Below, piece by piece: positions 16,413 through 24,851 of a stretch of DNA of 64,000 nucleotides; the stretch's first letter is position 1; each line of letters starts with the position of its first letter. The stretch spans positions 13,877-77,876 of the forward strand of contig DATLSM010000007.1 of the NCBI GenBank assembly GCA_035534175.1, given 5' to 3'. The stretch is from DATLSM01 sp035534175. GTDB lineage: Bacteria; Actinomycetota; Thermoleophilia; Solirubrobacterales; 70-9. The notes under the pieces are model-generated. The model did not search any database. It saw only the letters and a list, made by a program, of their open reading frames with translations, and had not been told where the DNA came from. The position numbers and the translations under genes are program-made.

Positions 16413-17630
16413 ATGCCTGCGAGGGCGACAAAGCGCGGCAATGAGCGGACTCCGCTTACGGTGAGCTGCGACGTGCTGGTCTGCGGGGCGAGCTTTGCGG
16501 GGCTGGCAGTGGCCCGGGAGCTGGCCGGATCGGGGGCCGAGGTGCTGGTCGTCGACCGCTACGAGATCGGCGAGCGGCAGACATCTGCCTGCGGGATCCC
16601 GACCGAGTGGCTAAGGCAATTGGGTCTGATGGCGGCCGAGCGCCAGCGCTTTGGCTCGCTGGTAATGCACACCCCACACGGCGACTCCCGCTACCGCCTC
16701 CCCTGGACCTTTTCGACCTTCGACTACCGCGAGCTGTGCGAGCTGCTCTGGCGCGGCTGCGATGCGCGATTTGAGACCGCGAAGGTGAACGGGCGCGATC
16801 TGCAGAACGTCGGCGACGGCGCGATCCGGGTCGAGACCGACCGCGGCGTCCTCTCCTCGCGGCTCGTGGTCGACGCGCTTGGCTGGCGCCGGTTGCTGGC
16901 GGGCGGCGGCGGCTACCAGCCACCCGACGCGCCACTCTCCCGCGGGCTGGAGGTCCACCCCGCCGGAACCGGCGAGGACCTGGAGCTCTGGATCGACCGC
17001 CGCTACGTGCCCGCCGGCTACGCCTGGTCGTTCCCAGCCCGCGACGAGCTGCGGATCGGCATCGGCTCCTTCGACCCGCGCTTCCACGTCAAGGAGACGA
17101 CCGTCCTGCTCACCGAGGACCAGGGCAAGGAGCCGAACGAGTACCAGGGGAACTGGATCCCCCACAAGCTGCGGCGGGCGACCGAGGGCGGCGTCTTCTT
17201 TGCCGGCGACTCGGCCGGGCACTGCCTGCCGCTCAGCGCCGAGGGGATCCGGACCGCGCTTTACTTCGGGATCGCACTGGGCCGCGAGCTGCGCGGCGTC
17301 ATCGAGGGTCGGCAAAGCCGCGAGGATGCCGCGGCCCGCTACGCCGAGTTCAATGACTCCCACGCCTGGAAGTTCCGCTCGCTGCTGCGCGTCCAGCGAC
17401 TGATCCCCCGCGTCCCGCCGCGCCTGCTCGGCCCGCTGCTACGCCTGATGGCGACCAGGCGCTTCGTCCGGTGGTCCTTCGACCACTACCTGCGGATCGC
17501 GCCGCCGGAGTTCGCCACCTCTCCGCCCCCGGGCCCCAACAGCCTAGGCGAGCGGCGGGGCGGTCACTTCGCCTCCAGCCAGTCGCGGCCGATCCCGACC
17601 TCGACCTCCAGCGGCGGGTCGAGTTCGTAG
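16413..17630 (+). CDS. FAD-dependent oxidoreductase (geranylgeranyl-reductase-like)
   Basis: The 405-residue protein has an N-terminal Rossmann dinucleotide motif (DVLVCGASFAGLAVARELAGSGAEVLVVDR, a GxSxxG variant) and the second FAD motif GDSAGHCLPLSAEGIRTALYFG. The layout matches the geranylgeranyl reductase / PHBH-like flavoprotein group, acting on isoprenoid or aromatic substrates; the substrate is not determinable. The last about 22 codons are antisense to the end of polA (67-base convergent overlap) and are low in complexity, so the functional end may be near residue 380. It is divergent from rpsA, 39 bases apart. Confidence 0.8.
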   Translation: MPARATKRGNERTPLTVSCDVLVCGASFAGLAVARELAGSGAEVLVVDRYEIGERQTSACGIPTEWLRQLGLMAAERQRFGSLVMHTPHGDSRYRLPWTFSTFDYRELCELLWRGCDARFETAKVNGRDLQNVGDGAIRVETDRGVLSSRLVVDALGWRRLLAGGGGYQPPDAPLSRGLEVHPAGTGEDLELWIDRRYVPAGYAWSFPARDELRIGIGSFDPRFHVKETTVLLTEDQGKEPNEYQGNWIPHKLRRATEGGVFFAGDSAGHCLPLSAEGIRTALYFGIALGRELRGVIEGRQSREDAAARYAEFNDSHAWKFRSLLRVQRLIPRVPPRLLGPLLRLMATRRFVRWSFDHYLRIAPPEFATSPPPGPNSLGERRGGHFASSQSRPIPTSTSSGGSSS

Positions 17631-20188
17631 GCCCCGCACATCTCGCGACGCACCAGCTCGGTGGCCTCCACCATCTCCGCTGCAGGGCCCTCGAAGAGCA
17701 GCTCGTCGTGAATCTGGAGCAGGAGACGGGTCCTCACCCCGGCCTCCTTCAGCGCCCGATGGCAACGAACCATCGCCACCTTGATGATGTCGGCGGCGGT
17801 TCCCTGGATCACCGTGTTGACGGCCAGCCGCTCGCCCAGGCGGCGGGTGCTGACGTTGCTCGAGCGCAGCTCGGGGATCGCCCGGCGGCGGCCCATCAGG
17901 GTCGTCACATATCCGTCGGCCTGGGCCCGCTCGACGACCTCCTCGCGGAAGGCACGGACCGCCGGGAAGCGCTCCAGGTAGCGCGCGACGAATTCCTCGC
18001 CGTCCTTGCGCGGAATGTTCAGCCGGTCGGCGAGGCCGAAACCGGTCAGCCCGTAGACGATGCCGAAGTTGACCATCTTCGCCTTCGAGCGCTGACCGAC
18101 GTCGACCTCCTCGCGCGAGATCTCAAATACCTCGGCCGCCGTCGCGGCGTGAACGTCGTCGCCTGCCCGGAAGACCTCCTTCAGCACCTCCTCATCGGCG
18201 ACCTCGGCCAGCACCCGCAGCTCCACCTGGCTGTAGTCGGCGGAGAGCAGTCGGGCGCCGCGGTCGGCGACGAAGCAGGCGCGGACCGGGCGGCCCAGCT
18301 CGGTGCGGATCGGGATGTTCTGCAGGTTGGGATTCGTGCTGGAGAGGCGGCCGGTTGCGGCGGTGGTCTGGCTGAAGGTGGTGTGGATGCGGCCGGTATC
18401 GGGGTCGATTAGCTCGGGCAGCGAGTCGAGGTAGGTGTTCTTCAGCTTGCTCAGCTCGCGCCAGGACTCGATCTTCTCCACGATCGCGTGCTCCTCTCGG
18501 ATCTGGGCGAGGACGCGAGCGTCGGTCGAGAAGCCGGTCTTGCCGCGCCGTTTGCGGCTCAGGCCCAGCTCTTCGAAGAGGACCTGGCCGACCTGCTGGG
18601 GGGAGCCGATCGTGAACTCGTGCCCGGCCAGCTCGAAGATCTCCTTCTCCAGGGTGGCGATCCGCTCGCCGAAGCCCGCACCGACCTCGGCCAGGCGCTT
18701 GGCATCGAGCTTCAGCCCCTCCCGCTCCATCGCCGCCAGCACGTGGACCAGCGGCAGCTCAACGTCGCGCAGCAGAGGCTCCAGCTCCAGCTCCCCGATG
18801 CGGGGCCGCTGGACCTCGGCGAGGGCGGCGACCAGACGGGCCTCCTCGGCTGGGTCAAGACCCGCCTCACCCTCTTCTCCCAGCGATAGCTGGCCACCCT
18901 GCGGGCCCTGCGCCTCGGGGTCCGCCTCAGCCGCGATGCCGATCCCCGCGTCGGCGGCCAGCTCGGTCAGCTGATAGGCCCGCCGCTGGGGCTCGATCAG
19001 GTAGGCGGCGATCATCGTGTCGTGGCCCAGCTCCAGCTCGACCCCCTGGCGAGCCGCCGCCGCGAGCAGCCCGTGGCGATCGCCGCCGAGCGACTTCGCG
19101 TCGTGGGCGAGGATCGGGTGGCCGGCCAGCGCCGACGCCAGCTGGTCCTGCGTCGCCTCTCCGGTGAGCACCCGCTCGCCGCCGACCGCGGCCCAGCGCC
19201 CGCCGTCGATCGCCAGGCTCAGAGGGCCCTCCGGCAGGTCGGCCGGAGTCCCCTCCACGGCCTCCACCTCCAGCTCGAGCTCGACGCTGCGACCGGGCAC
19301 AGCCTCCCCTTCGGGCAGCGCTTCTTCCAGCCGCTCCATCACCGCTCGCAGCTCGAACTCGCGCATGAAGTCGCGCAGCACGCCCCGGTCGGGCTCGGCC
19401 GCCATCACCGCCCCCAGGTCGATACCGGTCTCGATCCCGTCAATCACGGTCGCCAACCGCTTGGAGACCCGAGCGTCCTCGGCGTGCTCGACCAGGTTCT
19501 GCTTGCGCTTGGCCCCGGAGATCTCCGCCACGCTGGCCAGGACCTGCTCGAGCGAGCCGAATCGCTGCAGCAGCTGGGAGGCGGTTTTCTCCCCGATCCC
19601 CGGGACGCCCGGAATATTGTCGGAGGTGTCGCCTTTCAGCCCGATCAGATCGGGGACCAACTCCGGCGGCACCCCGTAGCGCTCGATCACCGTCTCGCGG
19701 TCATAGACCTTGGTCTCGGTTATCCCCCGCGATGTGCTCATCACCCGCACGCCCTCGCCGACCAGCTGGTAGACGTCCCGGTCCCCGGAGACGATCATCA
19801 CCGCGATCCCCTCCTGCCGCGCCTGCCTGGCCAGCGAGGCGATCAGATCGTCTGCCTCATAGCCCTCGACCCTGACGTTGGCGTAGCCGAACGCCTCGAC
19901 CAGGGGCATCAGATGTGGCCACTGCTCAGAGAGAAGAGAGGGACGCGGCGGGCGCTGCGCCTTGTAGAGGTCATAGGTCACCTCCCGCCCCGACATCCCG
20001 GCGTCCCAGGCAACGATCACCCCCGCCGGTCGGTGCTCGGCGACGATTTTGACCAGCATCGAGGCAAGCCCGTAGATCGCGTTGGTCGGCCGCCCGTCGC
20101 TGGTCCCGATCGACTCCGGCAGGGCGAAGAACGCCCGGTAGGCGAGCGAGTTCCCGTCGATCAGGAAGAGCTCGCTCTCCTCGCCCAC
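17564..20188 (-). CDS. polA: DNA polymerase I
   Basis: PolA fills repair gaps and removes Okazaki RNA primers. The 874 residues hold an N-terminal 5'-nuclease domain (LFLIDGNSLAYRAFFALP...GYEADDLIA...SGDRDVYQLV...GLKGDTSDNIPGVPGIGEKTA), a degenerate 3'-5' exonuclease-like domain, and a complete polymerase domain: motif A DYSQVELRVLAE, O-helix RSKAKMVNFGIVYGL, motif C QIHDELLFE. In the exonuclease-like region the DxE motif reads AIDGG, so the metal-binding Glu is absent and proofreading is probably lost. Start GTG 20188 overlaps the upstream gene's TAG by one base. Confidence 0.97.
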   Translation of the reverse strand: MGEESELFLIDGNSLAYRAFFALPESIGTSDGRPTNAIYGLASMLVKIVAEHRPAGVIVAWDAGMSGREVTYDLYKAQRPPRPSLLSEQWPHLMPLVEAFGYANVRVEGYEADDLIASLARQARQEGIAVMIVSGDRDVYQLVGEGVRVMSTSRGITETKVYDRETVIERYGVPPELVPDLIGLKGDTSDNIPGVPGIGEKTASQLLQRFGSLEQVLASVAEISGAKRKQNLVEHAEDARVSKRLATVIDGIETGIDLGAVMAAEPDRGVLRDFMREFELRAVMERLEEALPEGEAVPGRSVELELEVEAVEGTPADLPEGPLSLAIDGGRWAAVGGERVLTGEATQDQLASALAGHPILAHDAKSLGGDRHGLLAAAARQGVELELGHDTMIAAYLIEPQRRAYQLTELAADAGIGIAAEADPEAQGPQGGQLSLGEEGEAGLDPAEEARLVAALAEVQRPRIGELELEPLLRDVELPLVHVLAAMEREGLKLDAKRLAEVGAGFGERIATLEKEIFELAGHEFTIGSPQQVGQVLFEELGLSRKRRGKTGFSTDARVLAQIREEHAIVEKIESWRELSKLKNTYLDSLPELIDPDTGRIHTTFSQTTAATGRLSSTNPNLQNIPIRTELGRPVRACFVADRGARLLSADYSQVELRVLAEVADEEVLKEVFRAGDDVHAATAAEVFEISREEVDVGQRSKAKMVNFGIVYGLTGFGLADRLNIPRKDGEEFVARYLERFPAVRAFREEVVERAQADGYVTTLMGRRRAIPELRSSNVSTRRLGERLAVNTVIQGTAADIIKVAMVRCHRALKEAGVRTRLLLQIHDELLFEGPAAEMVEATELVRREMCGAYELDPPLEVEVGIGRDWLEAK

Positions 20189-20619
20189 TACTGCAGCAGC
20201 TCCGGTGGCAGCGTCTCGGGGGGAACCTCGCGAACGTAGAAGCGGCTGCGACCGATCTCATCGTCGCCAACGCCGATCACAACCGCGTGCGGGCCGACGG
20301 TGGAGAACACCAGGTTGGTGCCCAAGGAGACGACTATCCGCTGATCGGCGCCCTCGACGCTGCCGGGAGGGCGGCCGGCCTCGAACTCCATCGTGAACTC
20401 ATCGCCGATCACCTCGCCGTCGGGCCCCTGAACGTGGAGCGAGAGCTGGTGGCGGTGGTTGGTCTCGTTCCAGGGCACATCGACAGCGAGGGCGATGCTG
20501 AAGGCGTATTCCTGCGGCAGCGAGGGCAGGCGCAACTCGTTCCATCCAGCGCCGAGGGCGTAGATCTTGCCGTTGATCGCCTCGCTGGAGTCGGCGAGGA
20601 TGAGGAATCCAAGGTTCAT
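20188..20619 (-). CDS. uncharacterised protein, DUF6941-like
   Basis: The 143-residue soluble protein starts MNLGFLILADSSEAINGKIYALGAGWNELRLP, a pattern I associate with the actinobacterial DUF6941 family (beta-rich, ADxxxxxNGKLYxxGxGW). The middle holds VDVPWNETNHRH and alternating beta strands; the end is RFYVREVPPETLPPELLQ. No catalytic residues are evident and the function is unknown. Its TAG overlaps the polA GTG (TAGTG), so polA is translated after it. ATG 20619 is preferred because the conserved part begins there. Confidence 0.65.
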   Translation of the reverse strand: MNLGFLILADSSEAINGKIYALGAGWNELRLPSLPQEYAFSIALAVDVPWNETNHRHQLSLHVQGPDGEVIGDEFTMEFEAGRPPGSVEGADQRIVVSLGTNLVFSTVGPHAVVIGVGDDEIGRSRFYVREVPPETLPPELLQ

Positions 20620-20703
20620 CGGTGCCCCGATCCTAGTTCGTACAGGCGCCGCCGCCGCGGGCGGGCGCGAGCGGGCGGGGCGAATCTGATTCGATAGCCG
20701 CTG

Positions 20704-22170
20704 ATGCCAGTCAGCGCGCAATACAGCGTCACGATCCGGGTCGAGCTCGACGCCCGACAGGAGCCGCTGGGGAAACTGACCGCCGCGATCGCCACGGCGG
20801 GAGGCCAGCTCCAGGGGGTTGACCTGGTCCCCGGCGCCGGCCCGGAGGGCAAGCGCGTGCGGGAGTTCACGATCGACGCGGCCGACCGCGAGCACTGGGA
20901 GAAGATTCTTCGGGCGATCGGCTCCACCCGCGGCGCCAGGGTGCTCGATTACGTCGACCGCACGATGCAGATGCACCGCGGCGGCAAGATCGAGCTGCAC
21001 AACAAGTACCCGCTGAAGACGCGCGACGACCTCTCGATGGCCTACACCCCCGGCGTCGCCCGGGTCTGCCAGGACATCCATGCCGACCGCGCCAAGGCCT
21101 TCGAGTACACGATCAAGAAGAACACGGTCGCCATCGTCTCCGACGGCAGCGCGGTGCTCGGCCTGGGCAACATCGGGCCCGAGGCGGCGATGCCGGTGAT
21201 GGAGGGCAAGGCGATGCTGTTCAAAGAGTTCGCCGCGGTCGACGCCTTTCCGATCTGCCTCGATACCCAGGACGCCGACGAGATCGTCAAGGCGGTGGAG
21301 CTGATCGCCCCGACCTTCGGCGGCATCAACCTGGAGGACATCTCCGCTCCGCGCTGCTTCGAGATCGAGGACCGGTTGAAGGAGTCGATCGACATCCCGG
21401 TCTTCCACGATGACCAGCACGGCACCGCGGTGGTGACGATGGCGGCGCTGTTCAACGCTCTGAAGATCGTCGGCAAGCCGATCGACGAGCTTCGGGTGCT
21501 GGTGGTCGGGCTGGGCGCAGCCGGCGTCGCGGTGACCAAGATGATGCTCGCCTTGGGGGTCACCCACATCGTCGGATGCGACCGACGGGGGGCGCTCTCG
21601 ACCGAGCGCGAGGACTACGTCTCCGGCGAGATGAGCCCGATCAAGCGCTGGTACGCCGAGAACTCGAACCCCGGCAAGGTCTCCGGCCAGCCGGCGGACG
21701 CGATCGAGGGGATGGATCTGTTCATCGGCCTCTCCGGACCGGGGATCATCCCGGCCGAGGCGCTGGCCAAGATGAACGACGATGCGATCGTCTTCGCCAT
21801 GGCCAACCCCAACCCCGAGGTGATGCCCGAGGACGCCGCCCAATACGTGCGGATCATGGCCACCGGGCGCTCGGACTACCCCAACCAGATCAACAATGTG
21901 CTCTGCTTTCCCGGCATCTTCCGCGGCGCCCTGGACGCCGGCGCACCGCGCATCACCGAGGAGATGAAGCTCGCGGCGGCCAAGGGGATCGCCGAGGTTG
22001 TCAGCGCGGAGGACCTCTCGGAGGACTACATCATCCCCAGCGTCTTCAACCGCGAGGTCGCGCCGAAAGTGGCCGAAGCGGTGGTGGCGGAGGCCAAGAG
22101 CGCCGGCCTGGCCCGCTTCAGCGAGGAGACCGGGACCTTCTCCACCGTCGAGGTGGCGCCCCGATCGTGA
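20704..22170 (+). CDS. NAD(P)-dependent malic enzyme with N-terminal ACT domain
   Basis: This converts malate to pyruvate and CO2. Residues 1-80 form an ACT-type regulatory domain (SVTIRVELDARQEPLGKLTAAIA). The malic-enzyme core follows: AYTPGVARVCQDI, IVSDGSAVLGLGNIGPEAAMPVMEGKAMLFK, GGINLEDISAPRCFEIE, HDDQHGTAVV, the Rossmann motif VVGLGAAGVAV, and ANPNPEV. The short bacterial malic enzyme is about 390-400 residues, so the ACT domain accounts for the 488 here and suggests allosteric control by an amino acid or similar ligand. It overlaps the next gene by GTGA. Confidence 0.93.
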   Translation: MPVSAQYSVTIRVELDARQEPLGKLTAAIATAGGQLQGVDLVPGAGPEGKRVREFTIDAADREHWEKILRAIGSTRGARVLDYVDRTMQMHRGGKIELHNKYPLKTRDDLSMAYTPGVARVCQDIHADRAKAFEYTIKKNTVAIVSDGSAVLGLGNIGPEAAMPVMEGKAMLFKEFAAVDAFPICLDTQDADEIVKAVELIAPTFGGINLEDISAPRCFEIEDRLKESIDIPVFHDDQHGTAVVTMAALFNALKIVGKPIDELRVLVVGLGAAGVAVTKMMLALGVTHIVGCDRRGALSTEREDYVSGEMSPIKRWYAENSNPGKVSGQPADAIEGMDLFIGLSGPGIIPAEALAKMNDDAIVFAMANPNPEVMPEDAAQYVRIMATGRSDYPNQINNVLCFPGIFRGALDAGAPRITEEMKLAAAKGIAEVVSAEDLSEDYIIPSVFNREVAPKVAEAVVAEAKSAGLARFSEETGTFSTVEVAPRS

Positions 22171-23072
22171 AGGTCCTCCTCAGCGGAGCCAGCGGCTTCA
22201 TTGGGCGGGCGTTGTGCGACGCGCTGCTGATCCGGAGCGAGGAGGTAGTGGGGCTGACACGCAACCCCGAGCGAGCGCGCGACACCGACCCGAGGGTCGC
22301 CTGGCACGCATGGGAGCCGACCCTAGAACGGCCTCCAGCCGCGGCCTTCAGCGGCGTCGACGGGGTCATCAACCTGCTGGGGGAGAAGATCAACCAGCGC
22401 TGGACCGAGACGGCCAAGCGCCGGATCATGGCCAGCCGGCGCAGCGGAACCCACAACCTGGTGGCAGCGATCGCCTCGCTGGAGCACAAGCCGGCGGTGC
22501 TGGTCAGCCAGTCGGCGATCGGCTACTACGGCAACCGGGGCGCGACGATCGTCGACGAGTCCTCGGCTGCCGGCGACGGCTTCGCCGCGGAGGTGACTGA
22601 GGAGTGGGAGAAGGCCGCGCGGGAGATCGAGAGCGTGGGCCTGCGCCTGGTCGTGGTCCGCACCGGGCACGTGCTCGACAGCGGCGGCGGGATGCTCGCT
22701 CAACTGCTGAGGCCGTTCAGGTTCGGCGTCGGGGGGCCGATCGCGGGCGGCGGACAGTACATGTCCTGGATCCACATCGAGGACGAGGTCGGGATCCTGC
22801 TCTGGGCGCTGGAGGACAAGCGGGTGAGCGGCGTCCTCAACGCCACGGCCCCCAACCCGGTCACCAACCGCGAGCTGTCGGAGGCGCTGGGGCGCGCCCT
22901 GGGACGGCCCGCCGTGATCCCGGTGCCCGGGCTCGCGCTCGATCTGATCTTCGGAAGGGAGTTCGCAGCGGTCCTGAAGGGGGGCCAGCGGGCGCTGCCG
23001 CGGCGGGCGCTGGACCTGGGGTATGAGTTCCAGCATCCGGATCTGGAAGAGGCGCTCGCCGATCTGCTCTAG
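22167..23072 (+). CDS. TIGR01777-family epimerase (SDR superfamily, YfcH-like)
   Basis: The 301-residue product begins at GTG 22167 with KVLLSGASGFIGRALCDALL, an extended-SDR Rossmann motif (GASGFIG). Family hallmarks: VDGVINLLGEKINQRWTETAKRRIMASR, SQSAIGYYG (catalytic YxxxK is modified, as in the family), VVRTGHVLDSGGGMLAQLLRPFRFGVGGP, and a final ALPRRALDLGYEFQHPDLEEAL. The biochemical role of the family is unknown. The start overlaps the malic enzyme stop, and its TAG overlaps the stop of the lipoprotein gene on the other strand (CTAG). Confidence 0.9.
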   Translation: MKVLLSGASGFIGRALCDALLIRSEEVVGLTRNPERARDTDPRVAWHAWEPTLERPPAAAFSGVDGVINLLGEKINQRWTETAKRRIMASRRSGTHNLVAAIASLEHKPAVLVSQSAIGYYGNRGATIVDESSAAGDGFAAEVTEEWEKAAREIESVGLRLVVVRTGHVLDSGGGMLAQLLRPFRFGVGGPIAGGGQYMSWIHIEDEVGILLWALEDKRVSGVLNATAPNPVTNRELSEALGRALGRPAVIPVPGLALDLIFGREFAAVLKGGQRALPRRALDLGYEFQHPDLEEALADLL

Positions 23073-23563
23073 GCAGGGGACCGGGTCCTGCGCAAGGCTG
23101 CCTGCACCGCAGCTCGGGAGGCAGAGCTGGACTCTTCGATCGCGCGTAGGAGACGCGCCATTGAGGTTGCGCCCGAGCTTGCTGTGATCCAGGGGATGCC
23201 GGCGGTTTGGAGGATCGGGCGGGAGAAGCGGCTGGCCGCGGGGTCGGGCGCTTCGATGAAGCCGATGGCGGTCGAGTCCTCGCTGGCTCGGCGGGCGTCG
23301 GCTCCTATCGCGGTGAGGCTCAGCTTGCCTCCCGGGCGTGGTCTCGAGAGGCAGACGGTGCGGACGTGGAACGCGCCGGCCCTGCCGCCGCTGCGAGCCA
23401 GCTGCGCTCGGGCACCGGCGCAGAGCGGAGGCGTCACGTAGGCAGAGACGGTCGCCCCGCGCGCCACTCCCCCTCCCGCTCCCCCGCATCCGGCGAGCGC
23501 CGCGGCGCTGGCGCAGAACAGTGTGGCGGCCCTGAGACTCCTTTCAGCATCAGCGCGGCGCAC
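23069..23563 (-). CDS. predicted lipoprotein, possibly a shortened periplasmic-binding-protein fold
   Basis: The 164-residue protein has a Sec signal with a lipobox AALAGC followed by a Gly-rich linker, so it should be lipid-anchored. The mature part has a conserved-looking stretch (DSTAIGFIEAPDPAASRFSRPILQTAGIPWITASSGATSMARLL) that resembles the edge of a type-I substrate-binding fold, but the protein is far too short for a full one. It may be a remnant or a small independent domain. Start GTG 23563 is supported by a TATGAT -10 only 8 bases upstream. Confidence 0.6.
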   Translation of the reverse strand: MRRADAERSLRAATLFCASAAALAGCGGAGGGVARGATVSAYVTPPLCAGARAQLARSGGRAGAFHVRTVCLSRPRPGGKLSLTAIGADARRASEDSTAIGFIEAPDPAASRFSRPILQTAGIPWITASSGATSMARLLRAIEESSSASRAAVQAALRRTRSPA

Positions 23564-23571
23564 GGGCGGCG

Positions 23572-23581
23572 ATCATAGACT
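23572..23581. promoter_or_regulatory. overlapping divergent leaderless -10 boxes
   Basis: TATGAT on the minus strand (23572-23577) is 8 bases before GTG 23563 of the lipoprotein. TAGACT on the plus strand (23576-23581) is 8 bases before GTG 23590 of the phosphofructokinase relic. The two hexamers share two bases. Confidence 0.45.
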
Positions 23582-23589
23582 CGAGCCCA

Positions 23590-23877
23590 GTGCGAATCGG
23601 CGTGCTGTCAGCGGGAGGCGACTGTCCCGGGCTGAACGCCGCGATCCGGGCGCTCGCCCGGGCGGTGATCGAGAACGGCGACGAGGCCCTGGGCATCCGG
23701 CGCGGCTATCGCGGCCTGGCCGAGGGCGACTTCATGCCGCTGGACCGTCGCGCGGTGGCCAGCATTCTCCCCCTCGGGGAACGATCCTCAGCACCTCCAG
23801 CTTCGAGCCGATCCGAGACTCACCCGAAGCGGGTCGACCTCGGGATGCTGGAGATCGCCAAGCGGTTCTGCGGCTAG
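23590..23877 (+). pseudogene. internally deleted, frameshifted 6-phosphofructokinase relic
   Basis: The first about 58 codons are an intact ATP/PPi-PFK N-terminus: RIGVLSAGGDCPGLNAAIRALARAVIENGDEALGIRRGYRGL. At about 23775 the frame breaks: adding one G restores GGTILSTSS, the expected GGT(I/L)LGTS active-site turn. The sequence then jumps to KRVDLGMLEIAKRFCG and TAG, which looks like a PFK C-terminus (pattern K.VD..L..IA..F). Roughly 250 residues, including the catalytic centre, are missing. The promoter-like TAGACT and GTG start are kept. Its TAG overlaps the stop of the small membrane protein (CTAG). The C-terminal homology is my reading and less certain than the N-terminal one. Confidence 0.75.
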
Positions 23878-24035
23878 GTCGCGGAGGACTGGGAGCTCGT
23901 CTGGGAGCGGCGGATGCCGGCACCGATCAGCAACACGGTGAAGAAGACCAGGCCGGCCACCGGGCCGCCCTGGCCCATGGCGTAGGAAACGATCATCGCG
24001 GCGAGGGCCAGGAAGAGGGTGACGACGAGTCCCAT
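23874..24035 (-). CDS. 53-residue single/double-pass membrane protein downstream of trpA
   Basis: The ATG at 24033-24035 opens a 53-codon frame ending TAG at 23874. It has two hydrophobic segments, LVVTLFLALAAMIVSYAM (3-20) and VAGLVFFTVLLIGAGI (26-41), separated by GQGGP, then a polar tail IRRSQTSSQSSAT. That is a believable two-helix hairpin or one bent helix with a cytoplasmic tail. It begins 12 bases after the trpA stop on the same strand, so it is probably the last gene of the trp transcript. It is unrecognised; the composition is unlike a random frame because the hydrophobic blocks are clean. Confidence 0.6.
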   Translation of the reverse strand: MGLVVTLFLALAAMIVSYAMGQGGPVAGLVFFTVLLIGAGIRRSQTSSQSSAT

Positions 24036-24047
24036 GCGGCGCCGATC

Positions 24048-24851
24048 CTAGCTTGCGAGGGCGACGCGCGTCTCGCGCAGGAAGGCCGCGACCGCAATTG
24101 CAGCCTTCTCGGCCGAACCGGCCTCGCCGGCGGCTCGAACCAGGCGGCTGCCGACTATCACCCCGTCGGCCAGCGCTCCCACCTGCGCGGCCTGTCGAGG
24201 CGTGCCGATGCCGAAGCCGACCGCGACGGGGACCTGGGCCCCGGCCCTGGTCGCCGTGATCAGCTCGGCCAGACCCTGGGGAAGCTCCTCCCGCTCTCCC
24301 GTCGTCCCCAGGCTGGTGACGAGGTAGACGAAGCCGGCGGCGGCGGCGCAGATTGCGGCGCGGCGCTCGGGCGGGGTAGTCGGTGCCACCAGCGGGACCA
24401 GGGCCAGCCCCGCGGCGTCAAAGCCCCCGCGCAGCTCCTCGGCCTCCTCCAGCGGCAGATCGGGGACGATCACCCCGGCGGCTCCCGCCTCGGCGGCGCG
24501 GCGCGCGAACTCGGCCGCCCCCCCGTGCGCCAGCACCATGTTGGTGTAGACCATGAGGACGACCGGCACCCGGTGGGCGACCGAGTCGCAGACCTCCAGG
24601 GCACTGCCCAGGGTGGCCCCAGCCTCCAGCGCCGCGGTGGCGGCGGCGTGAATCGTCGGCCCGTCGGCGAGCGGGTCGGAGAACGGCACGCCGAGCTCGA
24701 TCAAATCGGCGCCGGAGTCAGCGTAGGCGGCGGCGATCGCCAGCGATGACTCAAGATCGGGGAAGCCGGCCATCATGTAGGGCATCAGCGCCGCGCGGCC
24801 CTCCTCGCCGGCGAGCTTGAAGGCAGCCTCGATTCGCTCCTCGCCCCTCAC
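24048..24851 (-). CDS. trpA: tryptophan synthase alpha subunit
   Basis: TrpA cleaves indole-3-glycerol phosphate to indole and glyceraldehyde 3-phosphate and channels indole to TrpB. The 267-residue TIM barrel has the catalytic Glu in DLIELGVPFSDPLADGPTI (IELG[VI]P) and the catalytic Asp in VIVPDLPLEEAEEL, plus SLGTTGER and the phosphate-binding VGFGIGTPRQA and VIVGSRLV. Its ATG overlaps the trpB stop (ATGA), matching the 1:1 complex. Confidence 0.97.
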   Translation of the reverse strand: MRGEERIEAAFKLAGEEGRAALMPYMMAGFPDLESSLAIAAAYADSGADLIELGVPFSDPLADGPTIHAAATAALEAGATLGSALEVCDSVAHRVPVVLMVYTNMVLAHGGAAEFARRAAEAGAAGVIVPDLPLEEAEELRGGFDAAGLALVPLVAPTTPPERRAAICAAAAGFVYLVTSLGTTGEREELPQGLAELITATRAGAQVPVAVGFGIGTPRQAAQVGALADGVIVGSRLVRAAGEAGSAEKAAIAVAAFLRETRVALAS

